Source of the DNA: Nitrososphaeraceae archaeon
GTDB lineage: Archaea > Thermoproteota > Nitrososphaeria > Nitrososphaerales > Nitrososphaeraceae
Assembly (NCBI GenBank): GCA_025937665.1
Contig: JAICQW010000011.1
Span: 1 to 19,458 of the forward strand
Reading direction: 5' to 3'
DNA length: 19,458 bases
Shown: in pieces, positions 1 to 6,904 of the stretch
How positions within the stretch are numbered: the first letter of the stretch is position 1
Layout of the letters: each line of letters begins with the position of its first letter
The notes under the pieces: model-generated
What the model was told of the DNA's origin: nothing
Database searches by the model: none
What the model saw: only the letters and a program-made list of their open reading frames with translations
Made by a program: the position numbers and the translations under genes

Positions 1-210
1 CTACTAACGATAAAAAAAACAGATACGGAGGAAATCGAAGAAAAGGAATTAGATGTCGAAGAACTTGAGAAAAGAATTAGAAAAGAACGACTTTGGTCTT
101 CCTCAAACAGATGGATTGCAAAAAATGAAATAAAAAATGGCTACATTGTTGCCTCCAGACATCTAGACTTACTTTCTAATGCAATTGCACTAGACATTAT
201 CACATTCTGA
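1..210 (+). CDS. 3' end of an unidentified protein (partial)
   Basis: The frame beginning at base 1 is open from the window edge to a TGA at 208-210, giving 69 residues of a C-terminus. It has a charged Glu/Lys stretch that looks helical or coiled-coil (roughly residues 8-30), followed by RLWSSSNRW and a more hydrophobic end finishing DIITF. I do not recognise a family. It is accepted as coding because the frame is open to the edge and shows a sensible charged-helix composition, but the start lies outside the window and the function cannot be inferred. The next gene downstream, tRNA-Asn, is on the opposite strand. Confidence 0.5.
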   Translation, partial: LLTIKKTDTEEIEEKELDVEELEKRIRKERLWSSSNRWIAKNEIKNGYIVASRHLDLLSNAIALDIITF

Positions 211-259
211 CTCCGTTTAAAAATTCTCCTCTATAACAAATTTTCCAACTTATTTCACT

Positions 260-287
260 ATATTTCTAAATTCGAATTGTGAAATAT
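260..287. repeat. Palindrome copy 1, AATTCGAATT core with 7-bp arms
   Basis: The arms ATATTTC (260-266) and GAAATAT (281-287) are exact reverse complements. They flank the self-complementary core AATTCGAATT (269-278) with two unpaired bases on each side (TA, GT). Copies of the same design lie at 538-567 and 5829-5852. Here it sits between the 3' end of the first gene and the 3' end of tRNA-Asn, not at an obvious promoter. Confidence 0.8.
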
Positions 288-374
288 TTGCAAAAATGAT
301 TCCGTTGTATGTGTATTGGTAACAACATGTATGTAATATTGCTACCTACCGTAATAATTTGGTATAATGTAAAG

Positions 375-476
375 CGCCGCTGATCAGACTTGAACTGATG
401 GCCCACTGGTTAACAGCCAGTTAAGCTCCAAAGTAACAGCCTTTGAATTTGCTCTACCATGCTGAGCTACAGCGGC
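375..476 (-). tRNA. tRNA-Asn (anticodon GTT) with a 28-nt non-canonical intron
   Basis: Read on the minus strand, the acceptor stem GCCGCTG pairs with CAGCGGC, the D-stem is GCTC/GAGC, the anticodon stem ACTGG/CCAGT encloses loop CTGTTAA (anticodon GTT at 414-412), and the T-arm is ATCAG-TTCAAGT-CTGAT. The discriminator base is G and no CCA is encoded. The mature length would be 74 nt. An extra 28 nt lies between the D-stem and the anticodon stem (about 450-423); the splice point can slide by 2 nt and falls near 25/26 to 27/28, not at the usual 37/38. The insert folds as a hairpin whose loop repeats the anticodon-loop sequence. A TATA-like ATTTAATTAA lies at 501-510, 25-34 nt upstream. Confidence 0.93.
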
Positions 477-537
477 GCATATTTTACAAAAATTATTACT
501 TTAATTAAATGTTATGCTAAATGACTAAGGTAGCAGA

Positions 538-567
538 AATGTTTCAAAATTCGAATTTAGAAACATT
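538..567. repeat. Palindrome copy 2, AATTCGAATT core with 8-bp arms
   Basis: The arms AATGTTTC (538-545) and GAAACATT (560-567) are exact reverse complements around the core AATTCGAATT (548-557), again with two unpaired bases on each side. Compared with copy 1, one arm base differs (A to G) and the opposite arm carries the matching change (T to C), so the pairing is kept. It lies upstream of the tRNA-Asn promoter and 20 bp past the stop of the 587-970 gene. Confidence 0.85.
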
Positions 568-586
568 AGAATTGTTGGCAAATGAA

Positions 587-970
587 CTATTTTTTCCTAT
601 TAATGAATACCTTTACAACACCCAATGCAACTAGCAATATGCCTAACCCTGTTGTTCCATAAAGAGTTGAACTTTCACTGGTACCATCTTGTGAGGCCAT
701 ACCCACCATTCCAGCTATAATTAGCCCACCATTAATTAAGAGTAGCACAGCTACCAGTGTGGACCTCTCCTTCAATGATATTGCAAATGCAATAATAGAT
801 AAAATTACAGCTCCGGCGCCAAAGACTCCTCCCCTTATGGCGTGATCCATTTGCAGAAAACCACTTTTTCCATCAGGAGATGCAGATTGTGCAAACATTA
901 CATCTGCACCATATATAATCAGTAATGCAAGTGAGATGAATAACAATATTACAGATATCTTTGTTTTCAT
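587..970 (-). CDS. Small membrane protein, four hydrophobic segments
   Basis: A 127-residue protein starting at an ATG. It has an N-terminal hydrophobic segment (about residues 5-27), then a short polar stretch with QSASPDGKSGF, and three further hydrophobic segments (about 46-64, 70-90 and 103-122) ending in the positively charged FINRKK. This predicts a four-helix integral membrane protein, or a signal peptide followed by three helices (an AQ/SA-type cleavage site is visible near residue 28). I do not recognise the family and no catalytic motif is visible. A good TATA box 41-48 nt upstream and a leader of about 16 nt support the chosen start. It is transcribed towards tRNA-Asn, on the same strand. 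Confidence 0.75.
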   Translation of the reverse strand: MKTKISVILLFISLALLIIYGADVMFAQSASPDGKSGFLQMDHAIRGGVFGAGAVILSIIAFAISLKERSTLVAVLLLINGGLIIAGMVGMASQDGTSESSTLYGTTGLGILLVALGVVKVFINRKK

Positions 971-1010
971 ATCTAATGGGTATATTCAGATTATTAATAA
1001 ACTTATTTTG

Positions 1011-1018
1011 AATTTATA
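1011..1018 (-). promoter_or_regulatory. TATA box of the membrane-protein gene
   Basis: TATAAATT on the minus strand, 41-48 nt before the ATG at 970. With the usual archaeal spacing, transcription would begin near 986, giving a leader of about 16 nt. Confidence 0.55.
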
Positions 1019-1075
1019 CCTCACCGATAAATTGCAGTGAATGTTCTGGTAAATGTTCGAGTTAATGAAGTTTGA

Positions 1076-1085
1076 TTTATTTAAA
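1076..1085 (+). promoter_or_regulatory. Probable TATA box of bioA
   Basis: TTTATTTAAA lies about 62-71 nt before the TTG start of bioA, predicting a transcription start near 1107-1110 and a leader of about 40 nt. It is the best box in the short gap, but the call rests on the motif alone. Confidence 0.4.
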
Positions 1086-1146
1086 GGCTGAAAATAGAAT
1101 TCTATTGGGCCAATGTACAAATAGTGCAATAATATAGCTATTTCTA

Positions 1147-2478
1147 TTGAATAGTAATAATCTCGATAAGAGATATGTATGGCATCCGTATACTCAGATG
1201 AAACTTTGGAATAATTCAGATAATATTACAGTCCAATACGGAAATGGTTTTAATTTTATCGATTCTAACAAAAGACGTTACTTGGATGGGATTAGTAACA
1301 TGTGGTGCAATGTTTGGGGACATGATAGAACGGAAATACTGGATTCAATGAAAAATCAGCTTGATATTCTCCCCCATTCCTCATTGTTTGGTTTGGTCAA
1401 CGAGCCTTCAGCGAAGCTGGCAAAACGCCTCATAACAATGGCAAAAGGCATGACCAAAGTTTTCTACAGTGACAACGGTTCAACAGCCATTGAAGCTGCA
1501 TTAAAAATAGCGACACAGTACTGGAACAACAAGGGAAAATCACAGAAAAAAAAATTCATCTGTTTAAAAAACGGTTATCACGGTGACACAATAGGTTGCA
1601 TGTCAGTGGGGTACGTTGATGGTTATTTTTCTCCCTACAAATCAATACTACTCAAAACAATAAAGGTAGATTCACCAACTATAAGACATCCGAAATTTGG
1701 ACCACAAGAAATCGAACAATATGTCGACAAAATTGAGAACATTCTGAAACGGATATCATCAAAAATATCAGGATTTGTCATGGAAAGTGGAGCTCAAATC
1801 GCAGGTGGAGTAAATATTTACCCTGAAGGATTTCAAAAAAAGATCAGCGATCTTTGTAAAAAATATGACACTCTTCTTATACTTGATGAAATAGCCACTG
1901 GTTTTGGAAGACTTGGCAATATGATAGAGTACCGAGCCCAAAAATCCGAACCGGATATTGTTTGCTTTGCAAAGGCGCTTACTGGAGGATATTTTCCTCT
2001 GGCAGTAACACTAACTACTTCCAGGATTTTCGAACAATTTCTTGGGGACTATTGGGATAAACGACAGCTTTTTCACGGTCATACATTCACGGGTCATCCA
2101 GTGGGATGCGCAGCTGCTTTGACTAATCTCGACCTTTATGAAAGGCTAAATCTTATCAGAAAAATAAGATTGAATTCACTGGTATTTGATAAACTCTTGA
2201 AAAGATTTTCAGAATTAGAAATTTGTTATGACATTAGAAATAAGGGCATGCTTTGTGGAATAGAGTTACGAAAAGAGAACAAACCCTTAAAGACAATAGG
2301 CAAAATGCCAGTTGGGCACTACATCGCAAAAGAATCATTGAAAAAAGGAGTTTATCTAAGAACCCTGGGAAATATCCTTACAATAATTCCCCCATTAGCA
2401 ATAGGTAAAGAAGACCTAACAAAGATAGTCGATACTGAATATCAAATTGTGGAAAACCTCCAGAAGAAGCTCAAATGA
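1147..2478 (+). CDS. bioA: Adenosylmethionine-8-amino-7-oxononanoate aminotransferase
   Basis: A 443-residue class-III PLP aminotransferase that converts 7-keto-8-aminopelargonate to 7,8-diaminopelargonate using S-adenosylmethionine, a late step of biotin synthesis in the cytoplasm. Visible marks are WHPYTQM at residues 12-18 (typical of BioA), the cofactor phosphate site SDNGSTAIE (109-116), NGYHGDT (142-148), the LDEIATGFGR stretch with the PLP-ring Asp at 247, the Schiff-base Lys at 276 in FAKALTGGY, and HTFTGHPVGCAA (312-323). Length is normal. The start is a TTG: an in-frame stop lies only 12 bp upstream and the next ATG (residue 18) would cut the conserved N-terminus. Its stop faces the recombinase gene across 17 bp. 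Confidence 0.95.
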   Translation: MNSNNLDKRYVWHPYTQMKLWNNSDNITVQYGNGFNFIDSNKRRYLDGISNMWCNVWGHDRTEILDSMKNQLDILPHSSLFGLVNEPSAKLAKRLITMAKGMTKVFYSDNGSTAIEAALKIATQYWNNKGKSQKKKFICLKNGYHGDTIGCMSVGYVDGYFSPYKSILLKTIKVDSPTIRHPKFGPQEIEQYVDKIENILKRISSKISGFVMESGAQIAGGVNIYPEGFQKKISDLCKKYDTLLILDEIATGFGRLGNMIEYRAQKSEPDIVCFAKALTGGYFPLAVTLTTSRIFEQFLGDYWDKRQLFHGHTFTGHPVGCAAALTNLDLYERLNLIRKIRLNSLVFDKLLKRFSELEICYDIRNKGMLCGIELRKENKPLKTIGKMPVGHYIAKESLKKGVYLRTLGNILTIIPPLAIGKEDLTKIVDTEYQIVENLQKKLK

Positions 2479-2495
2479 CATCACGCATCTATTGC

Positions 2496-3098
2496 CTAAA
2501 TCAATCTAATTTGATTATAAAGAGTAGCTTTTGAAATTCCAAGGTTTTTTGCGATCTTGTTTCTTGGTATGTTCTGGGATAACATTTTGATTAATACGTC
2601 CTTATCGAGTTTCTTTTTTGGTCGTCCAATGCTTTTTCCGGCCATCTTCGCCCTTACCATACCATCCTTGGTACGTTGAATCAACATTTCCCGTTCTCTT
2701 TCTGCCACCCAGGTAAGTATCCCTATCATCAATTTCCTAACACTTGGATCCGTGGTTTGAAGAAAAATCTCTTTAGGTGAACAAGATATAAGCGGAGAAT
2801 ATTTTTCAATTGATTTTATAGCATCAAGTGTTTCCCAGAATGTTCTTCCAACTCTGGATAATTCATAGACAATCACCGAATCCACACGATCGGATCGAAC
2901 GAGATTTAGCATTTCCTTGAATGCAGGCCTGTCAATTGCAGGAATCTTACCGCTTATTGCAGAATCTTCGAAGAAATCAAGAATTTTATAATCATTACCT
3001 TCTGCCCATTTTTCAATCACCAGTTTTTGATTAAGTACTGTTTGCTCGTCTGTGCTAACTCGTAAGTACCCAAAGGCATATTTCATTACATACTTCAT
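2496..3098 (-). CDS. Small serine recombinase (resolvase/invertase type)
   Basis: A 200-residue site-specific recombinase. The catalytic domain begins GYLRVSTDEQ with the nucleophile Ser15 and Arg13, continues with EDSAISGKIPAIDRP, and carries YELSRVGRT with Arg82 and Arg85, the usual active-site arginines. A long helix with AEREREM follows (about 131-150), then a GRPKKK hinge (159-163) and a C-terminal helix-turn-helix (about 168-198, ending ISKATLYNQIR). This is the resolvase/invertase layout at ordinary length, complete and apparently intact. No TnpB-like partner or clear terminal repeats are nearby, so it may be a stand-alone or domesticated enzyme. It lies on the opposite strand inside the biotin block. 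An alternative ATG is 4 codons in (3086). Confidence 0.9.
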   Translation of the reverse strand: MKYVMKYAFGYLRVSTDEQTVLNQKLVIEKWAEGNDYKILDFFEDSAISGKIPAIDRPAFKEMLNLVRSDRVDSVIVYELSRVGRTFWETLDAIKSIEKYSPLISCSPKEIFLQTTDPSVRKLMIGILTWVAEREREMLIQRTKDGMVRAKMAGKSIGRPKKKLDKDVLIKMLSQNIPRNKIAKNLGISKATLYNQIRLI

Positions 3099-3385
3099 GA
3101 TGAAAAGTTGATAATACTTTAGGTCAAAAAAAATACGTACAGTTCAAAAAAGGTGTGACATTATTTATACTGAATATGAGTAAAAAAATGCTAGTGTTTT
3201 TACGCAGTACAAGAACGGGTCCTTTTTTAGACTTTAAAACACCAACAAATAATTGACGAATTTCGCATATTCCCATTCAAAGCATTAGTTTTCGGATGAA
3301 TTCACATCTTCTTCATTTATAGGTATTTTATCACCCAAAATAAGCCTAAAAACACCAAAATATGCTAGTTATTCTAGTTAAATCG

Positions 3386-3446
3386 CCTACTATCTTGGGG
3401 TAAACAATAGAATTTAACTTAATTCTGCAAATATGGTAGGTTACCC
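3386..3446 (+). other. Interleaved stem structure (possible pseudoknot) upstream of bioB
   Basis: CCTACTAT (3386-3393) pairs with ATGGTAGG (3433-3440), one wobble included. GGGTAA (3398-3403) pairs with TTACCC (3441-3446). A separate hairpin AGAATT/AATTCT (3409-3414 with 3421-3426) sits between them. The first two stems interlock, and their 3' strands abut with no linker. A full 8-bp first stem would leave only 4 nt to span both helices, so either the stem is partly open or the two pairings exclude each other. It could equally be a protein-binding site in DNA. Confidence 0.35.
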
Positions 3447-3530
3447 ATCCAGTTGGAAGTATGAGCTTTGAAATAACTGAATCAAATTAACGAAAAATGA
3501 TTTTTTGTTTTCTTACCAACTGTAAGGTCC

Positions 3531-3536
3531 TATAAA
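3531..3536 (+). promoter_or_regulatory. TATA box of bioB-bioF
   Basis: TATAAA, preceded by a purine-containing AAGGTCC, lies 45-50 nt before the ATG at 3581. Predicted transcription start is about 3559, with a leader of about 22 nt. The structure at 3386-3446 would not be part of this transcript. Confidence 0.6.
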
Positions 3537-3580
3537 TGTGGATAAACAAATAGATCTAGTCTGATAATTAAAGAATAAGT

Positions 3581-4588
3581 ATGGGTTTTAAAAAAGAACT
3601 AATGATGCAAGATTTCGAGTTCATTGATTCTTGTATGAAAAAGGTCATTAATGGAAATTCTATTTCCTTTGATGAAGCCGAAAAGTTAATTTCAACTAAT
3701 AATTTGACAAAGCTCGCCCATTGTGCCAACATCATAACCAAGAAATTTAATCAAGAAAAAGTTGACGTTGAATCCCTGATAAACGCCAAATCAGGTAATT
3801 GTCCTGAAGATTGTTCCTTTTGTGCCCAGTCTACATTTTACAAAACTGGTATCACAAAATACCCTCTTTTGAGTGAGGAAATAATATTAGAAAAAGCTAA
3901 AGAAGCCCAGAAGAGTGGTTCGGCCAGCTTTTGTCTTGTTTGCGCCTATCGAGAACCGTCACAAAATGATTTTGAAAAAATTTGCAAAATTATAGAAACC
4001 CTAAAAAATGAAGTGAATCTTGACATTAATGTTTCACTTGGCTTCATGACACCAGAACGAGCAAAAAGGCTAAAATTATTAGGTGTCAAGAGATATAACC
4101 ACAATCTAGAAGCCTCGGAAAGTTTCTTTTCAAAAATCTGCAATACGCATGATTATTCAGATAGAGTAAAGACAGCAAGAATAGTAAAGGAGGCAGGACT
4201 AGAACTTTGCTGTGGAGGAATAATTGGTATGGGCGAATCTAGAAGACAGCGAATTGAATTGGCCTATTCTCTTTCCGCTCTTGATCCCGATGAAGTTCCG
4301 ATCAACATATTGATCCCAAGGGAAGGCACGCCAAAGGAACTGGATAAGTGTTCAATTGATTCAGTGGACATAATTAGAACAATCGCGGTCTGGAGATTCA
4401 TCATGCCAAAAACAATCTTGAAAATTGCAGGAGGAAGAGAAGTACACTTTAACGACGGTGGAAGACTTGCTCTTCAGGCTGGCGCGAATGGAATTATTAC
4501 AGGTGGTTACCTTACTACAAATGGAAACGAACCAAATAAGGATATTCAAATGATCCATGAAATTGGCCTCGATACCAGAATTCGTTAA
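3581..4588 (+). CDS. bioB: Biotin synthase (radical SAM)
   Basis: A 335-residue radical-SAM enzyme that inserts sulfur into dethiobiotin. The cluster motif CPEDCSFC places Cys74, Cys78 and Cys81 around the 4Fe-4S/SAM site. Ligands of the second, sulfur-donating 2Fe-2S cluster appear at Cys118 (SFCLVC), Cys210 (ELCCGG) and Arg286 (AGGREVH), matching the BioB pattern. YNHNLEAS (172-179) and GGIIGMGE (212-219) are further family signatures. Length is typical. The ATG at 3581 fits the TATA box 45-50 nt upstream; ATGs at residues 8 and 9 are possible alternatives. Its last 32 nt overlap the start of bioF, so the two are co-transcribed. Confidence 0.96.
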   Translation: MGFKKELMMQDFEFIDSCMKKVINGNSISFDEAEKLISTNNLTKLAHCANIITKKFNQEKVDVESLINAKSGNCPEDCSFCAQSTFYKTGITKYPLLSEEIILEKAKEAQKSGSASFCLVCAYREPSQNDFEKICKIIETLKNEVNLDINVSLGFMTPERAKRLKLLGVKRYNHNLEASESFFSKICNTHDYSDRVKTARIVKEAGLELCCGGIIGMGESRRQRIELAYSLSALDPDEVPINILIPREGTPKELDKCSIDSVDIIRTIAVWRFIMPKTILKIAGGREVHFNDGGRLALQAGANGIITGGYLTTNGNEPNKDIQMIHEIGLDTRIR

Positions 4589-5723
4589 ATCAGACATTTA
4601 CAAACTGAAATCAGAAAATCTTTATCGAGAACTAAGAACTATAGAATATCATAACGGTTTATCAATAGTCAATAACAAAGAAATAATTGACTTTAATTCA
4701 AATGACTACCTTGGACTATCCACAAATTTACAAATAATAAGAAATACGATAAAAGATTTTGATGAAATTTCTCAATGTAGCTCTAGACTTGTTGGTGGAA
4801 ATAATTCAGTAATTGAGAAACTAGAAAACTCTTTGTCACGACATAGAAATACAGAATCGTCTCTTGTCTATACTACAGGTTATACAGCAGTCTTGGGAGT
4901 GCTGAGTACTTTAGCAGACAGTCAAACTACTATATTTAGTGACGAATCAAATCACGCGAGTATTATTGATGGGTGTAGGCTATCGAACTCCAAAATCAAA
5001 GTTTTTCGCCACAACGACATGGAGAATTTATTAGAATTAGTAAGAAACGTAAAGGGAAAGAAAATTCTTGTTACTGAAGGAGTGTTTAGCATAGAAGGAG
5101 ATATGTCAAAATTAAAATCTATTTGTAATTTGGCAAAGGAGTTTGGGCTTTTTACAATTGTCGATGATGCCCATGGAGATTTTGTTTTTGGAAATAATGG
5201 CACCGGAACTCCTTCTGAACTAAGAGTAAATGGTCTAATTGATGTTCATATCAGTAGCCTAAGTAAGGCATTGGGTTGTTTTGGAGGATATGTTGCAAGC
5301 ACCAAAATTGTAAGGGAATATCTGATAAATAAATCAAGGCAATTCATATTCACTTCAGCCATTCCCACTCATTTATGCAAATCAGCAATAACTGGAATTA
5401 GAATTGCAAAAAAAGGTTTACTTCAACGAAAGCTCTTCAAAAATGTAAAATTCTTACATGATAGTTTAACGCATATGGGATTTGACATTGGAAATACATG
5501 CAGTCAAATAATTCCAATACATATCGGTTCGGAAAAACTGGCAATTAAATTTGCTGACGTCTTGTTACAAAAAGGAATACTAGTACATCCCATGAGGTTT
5601 CCCACAGTTAAGAAAGGATCCGCGGTATTGAGACTTTCTTTAACCGCCCTCCATACAAAAGCGCAATTGAGTTACACTCTAGATCATATTGAGAGGATAG
5701 GGAAAGAACACAAAGTCATTTGA
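4557..5723 (+). CDS. bioF: 8-amino-7-oxononanoate synthase
   Basis: A 388-residue PLP enzyme of the alpha-oxoamine synthase family. It condenses L-alanine with a pimeloyl thioester to give 8-amino-7-oxononanoate, the substrate of BioA. Visible are DFNSNDYLGLS (45-55), SSRLVGGNN (75-83), EGVFSIEGD (174-182), the ring-contacting Asp in VDDAHGD (202-208) and the Schiff-base Lys237 in SSLSKALGCFGG. Length is normal. The ATG at 4557 lies inside the bioB reading frame in another phase, giving a 32-bp overlap that suggests translational coupling. With bioA and bioB it gives three of the four late biotin steps; dethiobiotin synthetase (BioD) is not encoded here. Confidence 0.93.
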   Translation: MKLASIPEFVKSDIYKLKSENLYRELRTIEYHNGLSIVNNKEIIDFNSNDYLGLSTNLQIIRNTIKDFDEISQCSSRLVGGNNSVIEKLENSLSRHRNTESSLVYTTGYTAVLGVLSTLADSQTTIFSDESNHASIIDGCRLSNSKIKVFRHNDMENLLELVRNVKGKKILVTEGVFSIEGDMSKLKSICNLAKEFGLFTIVDDAHGDFVFGNNGTGTPSELRVNGLIDVHISSLSKALGCFGGYVASTKIVREYLINKSRQFIFTSAIPTHLCKSAITGIRIAKKGLLQRKLFKNVKFLHDSLTHMGFDIGNTCSQIIPIHIGSEKLAIKFADVLLQKGILVHPMRFPTVKKGSAVLRLSLTALHTKAQLSYTLDHIERIGKEHKVI

Positions 5724-5828
5724 ACTCATTAGCGAAATAACTTTATTTTTACTTTATAGGGGATATACATATTCGTTACCATTGTTTCCAAGATGTAACT
5801 TTAACTATCGTTTTTGCCCGTTTGTTTT

Positions 5829-5852
5829 ATTTCATAATTCGAATTTAGCAAT
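5829..5852. repeat. Palindrome copy 3, AATTCGAATT core with imperfect arms
   Basis: The same core AATTCGAATT (5836-5845) is flanked by ATTTC (5829-5833) and GCAAT (5848-5852), again with two-base spacers. The arms pair only partly, so this copy is degraded or divergent. It lies directly against the TATA box of the following gene. Confidence 0.65.
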
Positions 5853-5858
5853 ATTTAT
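5850..5858 (+). promoter_or_regulatory. TATA box that decides the start of the 5885 gene
   Basis: AATATTTAT lies only 5 bp before the first in-frame ATG (5864) but 26 bp before the second (5885). With normal archaeal TATA-to-start spacing, transcription would begin near 5880, so translation most likely begins at 5885 on an almost leaderless message. The same box is seen, in the same relation to the start, before the CHRD gene. Confidence 0.5.
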
Positions 5859-5884
5859 GTAATATGCGTGTCAATTACATAATA

Positions 5885-6223
5885 ATGACGGAAAGAGAAT
5901 TGAAGGTCAAGTTGGTAGTATCAGAACGTCAATTTAGAGATATAAAGTATTATTTCTCACTTCTACACTCAGAATCAATAGTATCAGGGCTAAAATTTGC
6001 GTATAATAGGCAGAAAGCTCAAGACGGAGGCTACTTAAATGTTGGAAGAAAAAGTTTTGTTAAAAAAGAAACTAGCATGTTAACCAAGGAGCAGGCTAGA
6101 TGGCGACTCACGAATTGGAAGTCAATGATAAAGACTTACAGAAATAAGGGATATAGTTACCCAACAATAAGTAGAATAAAAAAAGATATTAGATTAATTG
6201 CAAAGTCAGGTAATAAAAAATAG
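5885..6223 (+). CDS. Unrecognised small basic protein
   Basis: A 112-residue protein (119 if the ATG at 5864 is used; the TATA box position favours 5885). It is rich in Lys and Arg, with no signal peptide or membrane segment and no cysteines. Predicted helices cover most of it, for example around TERELKVKLVVSERQFRD, and a C-terminal stretch near TYRNKGYSYPTISRIKKDIRL that resembles a DNA- or RNA-binding helix-turn-helix without a clear family match. It stands alone between bioF and cdvB, with its own promoter and a palindrome copy next to it, and converges on cdvB with 4 bp between the stops. Function unknown; a nucleic-acid-binding role is only a guess from charge. Confidence 0.65.
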   Translation: MTERELKVKLVVSERQFRDIKYYFSLLHSESIVSGLKFAYNRQKAQDGGYLNVGRKSFVKKETSMLTKEQARWRLTNWKSMIKTYRNKGYSYPTISRIKKDIRLIAKSGNKK

Positions 6224-6227
6224 GGAT

Positions 6228-6875
6228 TTAGTAAGTTGACGCTTCTGTACTTTTTTCGTCAATCCTGATTGATGACAGGTCAGGGAATTTCTCTTTCATA
6301 CTTTGTTCTACTAAAGTAGTTGCTTCTTCGATAATGGTTGTTGATTCTTCGTTCAATATTCTGCCGTTATCTACTTCGTGTTTTGGTATTTGTGCCGAAT
6401 CAGATAAGATTCCTCCCATAAGATCGGATATTTGGGAAAGTGATTGATCTGCTTCTGGAACCATTGATGACAGGCCACCTTGTATGTTCTTTATGACCGA
6501 CATTGCGGGTGTTAGCGTAACCACAACATCTCCTAATTCAGTAATAGTGTTCAGTCTTAATTGAATTTGCTCCAATGCTAGCTTTGCGGAATCGACCATC
6601 TTACTCATCTTTCGTATTTGCGATAGTTCATTTGAAAGTAATTTAGCATATTGCACATCATGATTTTGTATGGAGTGAACGATTCTTTTAAAAATAACTT
6701 GATCCTTTTCCACAATCTTAGTAGAAATCCCATCTAGTTTTGATATTTGGAGTTCTAATTTCTTCTGAGCTTCTTCAATTCTTGGCTTTAGAGGTGGTTG
6801 TGATTTTATACTTTCCAAAATTTTTACTGCCATGTTTTCTGGCTGGGTTTTGTTCCACTTGTCTTTAAAGGACAT
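6228..6875 (-). CDS. cdvB: ESCRT-III-like cell division protein, CdvB family
   Basis: A 215-residue protein of the Snf7/Vps24 type. In thaumarchaea, CdvB proteins polymerise on the membrane at mid-cell and act with CdvA and the ATPase CdvC in division. What shows this: a basic N-terminal region (FKDKWNKTQPENMAVKI), two long amphipathic helices forming the hairpin core (about residues 30-112, with LDGISTKIVEKDQVIFKRIV and LSQIRKMSKMVDSAKLALEQIQLRL), a third segment ELGDVVVTLTPAMSVIKNIQGGL, and an acidic variable C-terminus (about 150-215). No winged-helix domain like that of crenarchaeal CdvB is present. Thaumarchaea often encode several paralogues, so this may not be the main one. It has its own TATA box and an inverted repeat upstream; cdvA and cdvC are not in the window. 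Confidence 0.82.
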   Translation of the reverse strand: MSFKDKWNKTQPENMAVKILESIKSQPPLKPRIEEAQKKLELQISKLDGISTKIVEKDQVIFKRIVHSIQNHDVQYAKLLSNELSQIRKMSKMVDSAKLALEQIQLRLNTITELGDVVVTLTPAMSVIKNIQGGLSSMVPEADQSLSQISDLMGGILSDSAQIPKHEVDNGRILNEESTTIIEEATTLVEQSMKEKFPDLSSIRIDEKSTEASTY

Positions 6876-6904
6876 TGTTTTCTCTGAAGCCTATCACTTT
6901 TTTT

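Larger units (their letters stand above)
3099..3580. other. 482-bp gap between the recombinase and bioB
   Basis: AT-rich, with no convincing coding frame. It holds a TATA-like TATAAATA on the minus strand near 3160-3168 that could serve the recombinase, the interleaved stem structure at 3386-3446, the short palindrome CCAGTTGG near 3449, and the bioB promoter at 3531. ATGCTAGT occurs twice in direct orientation (3188 and 3361). I see no transposase remnant or target-site duplication. Confidence 0.6.

Noticed and set aside
3176..3256. 26-codon frame starting MSKKMLVFLRS after a TATA-like box
   Set aside because: The box is too close to the ATG for a normal start, and the peptide is short with no support.
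3194..3355. Inverted GTGTTTTTA / TAAAAACAC and repeated ATGCTAGT as ends of a mobile element around the recombinase
   Set aside because: They are 8-9-bp matches in AT-rich DNA, do not flank the recombinase gene, and show no target duplication.
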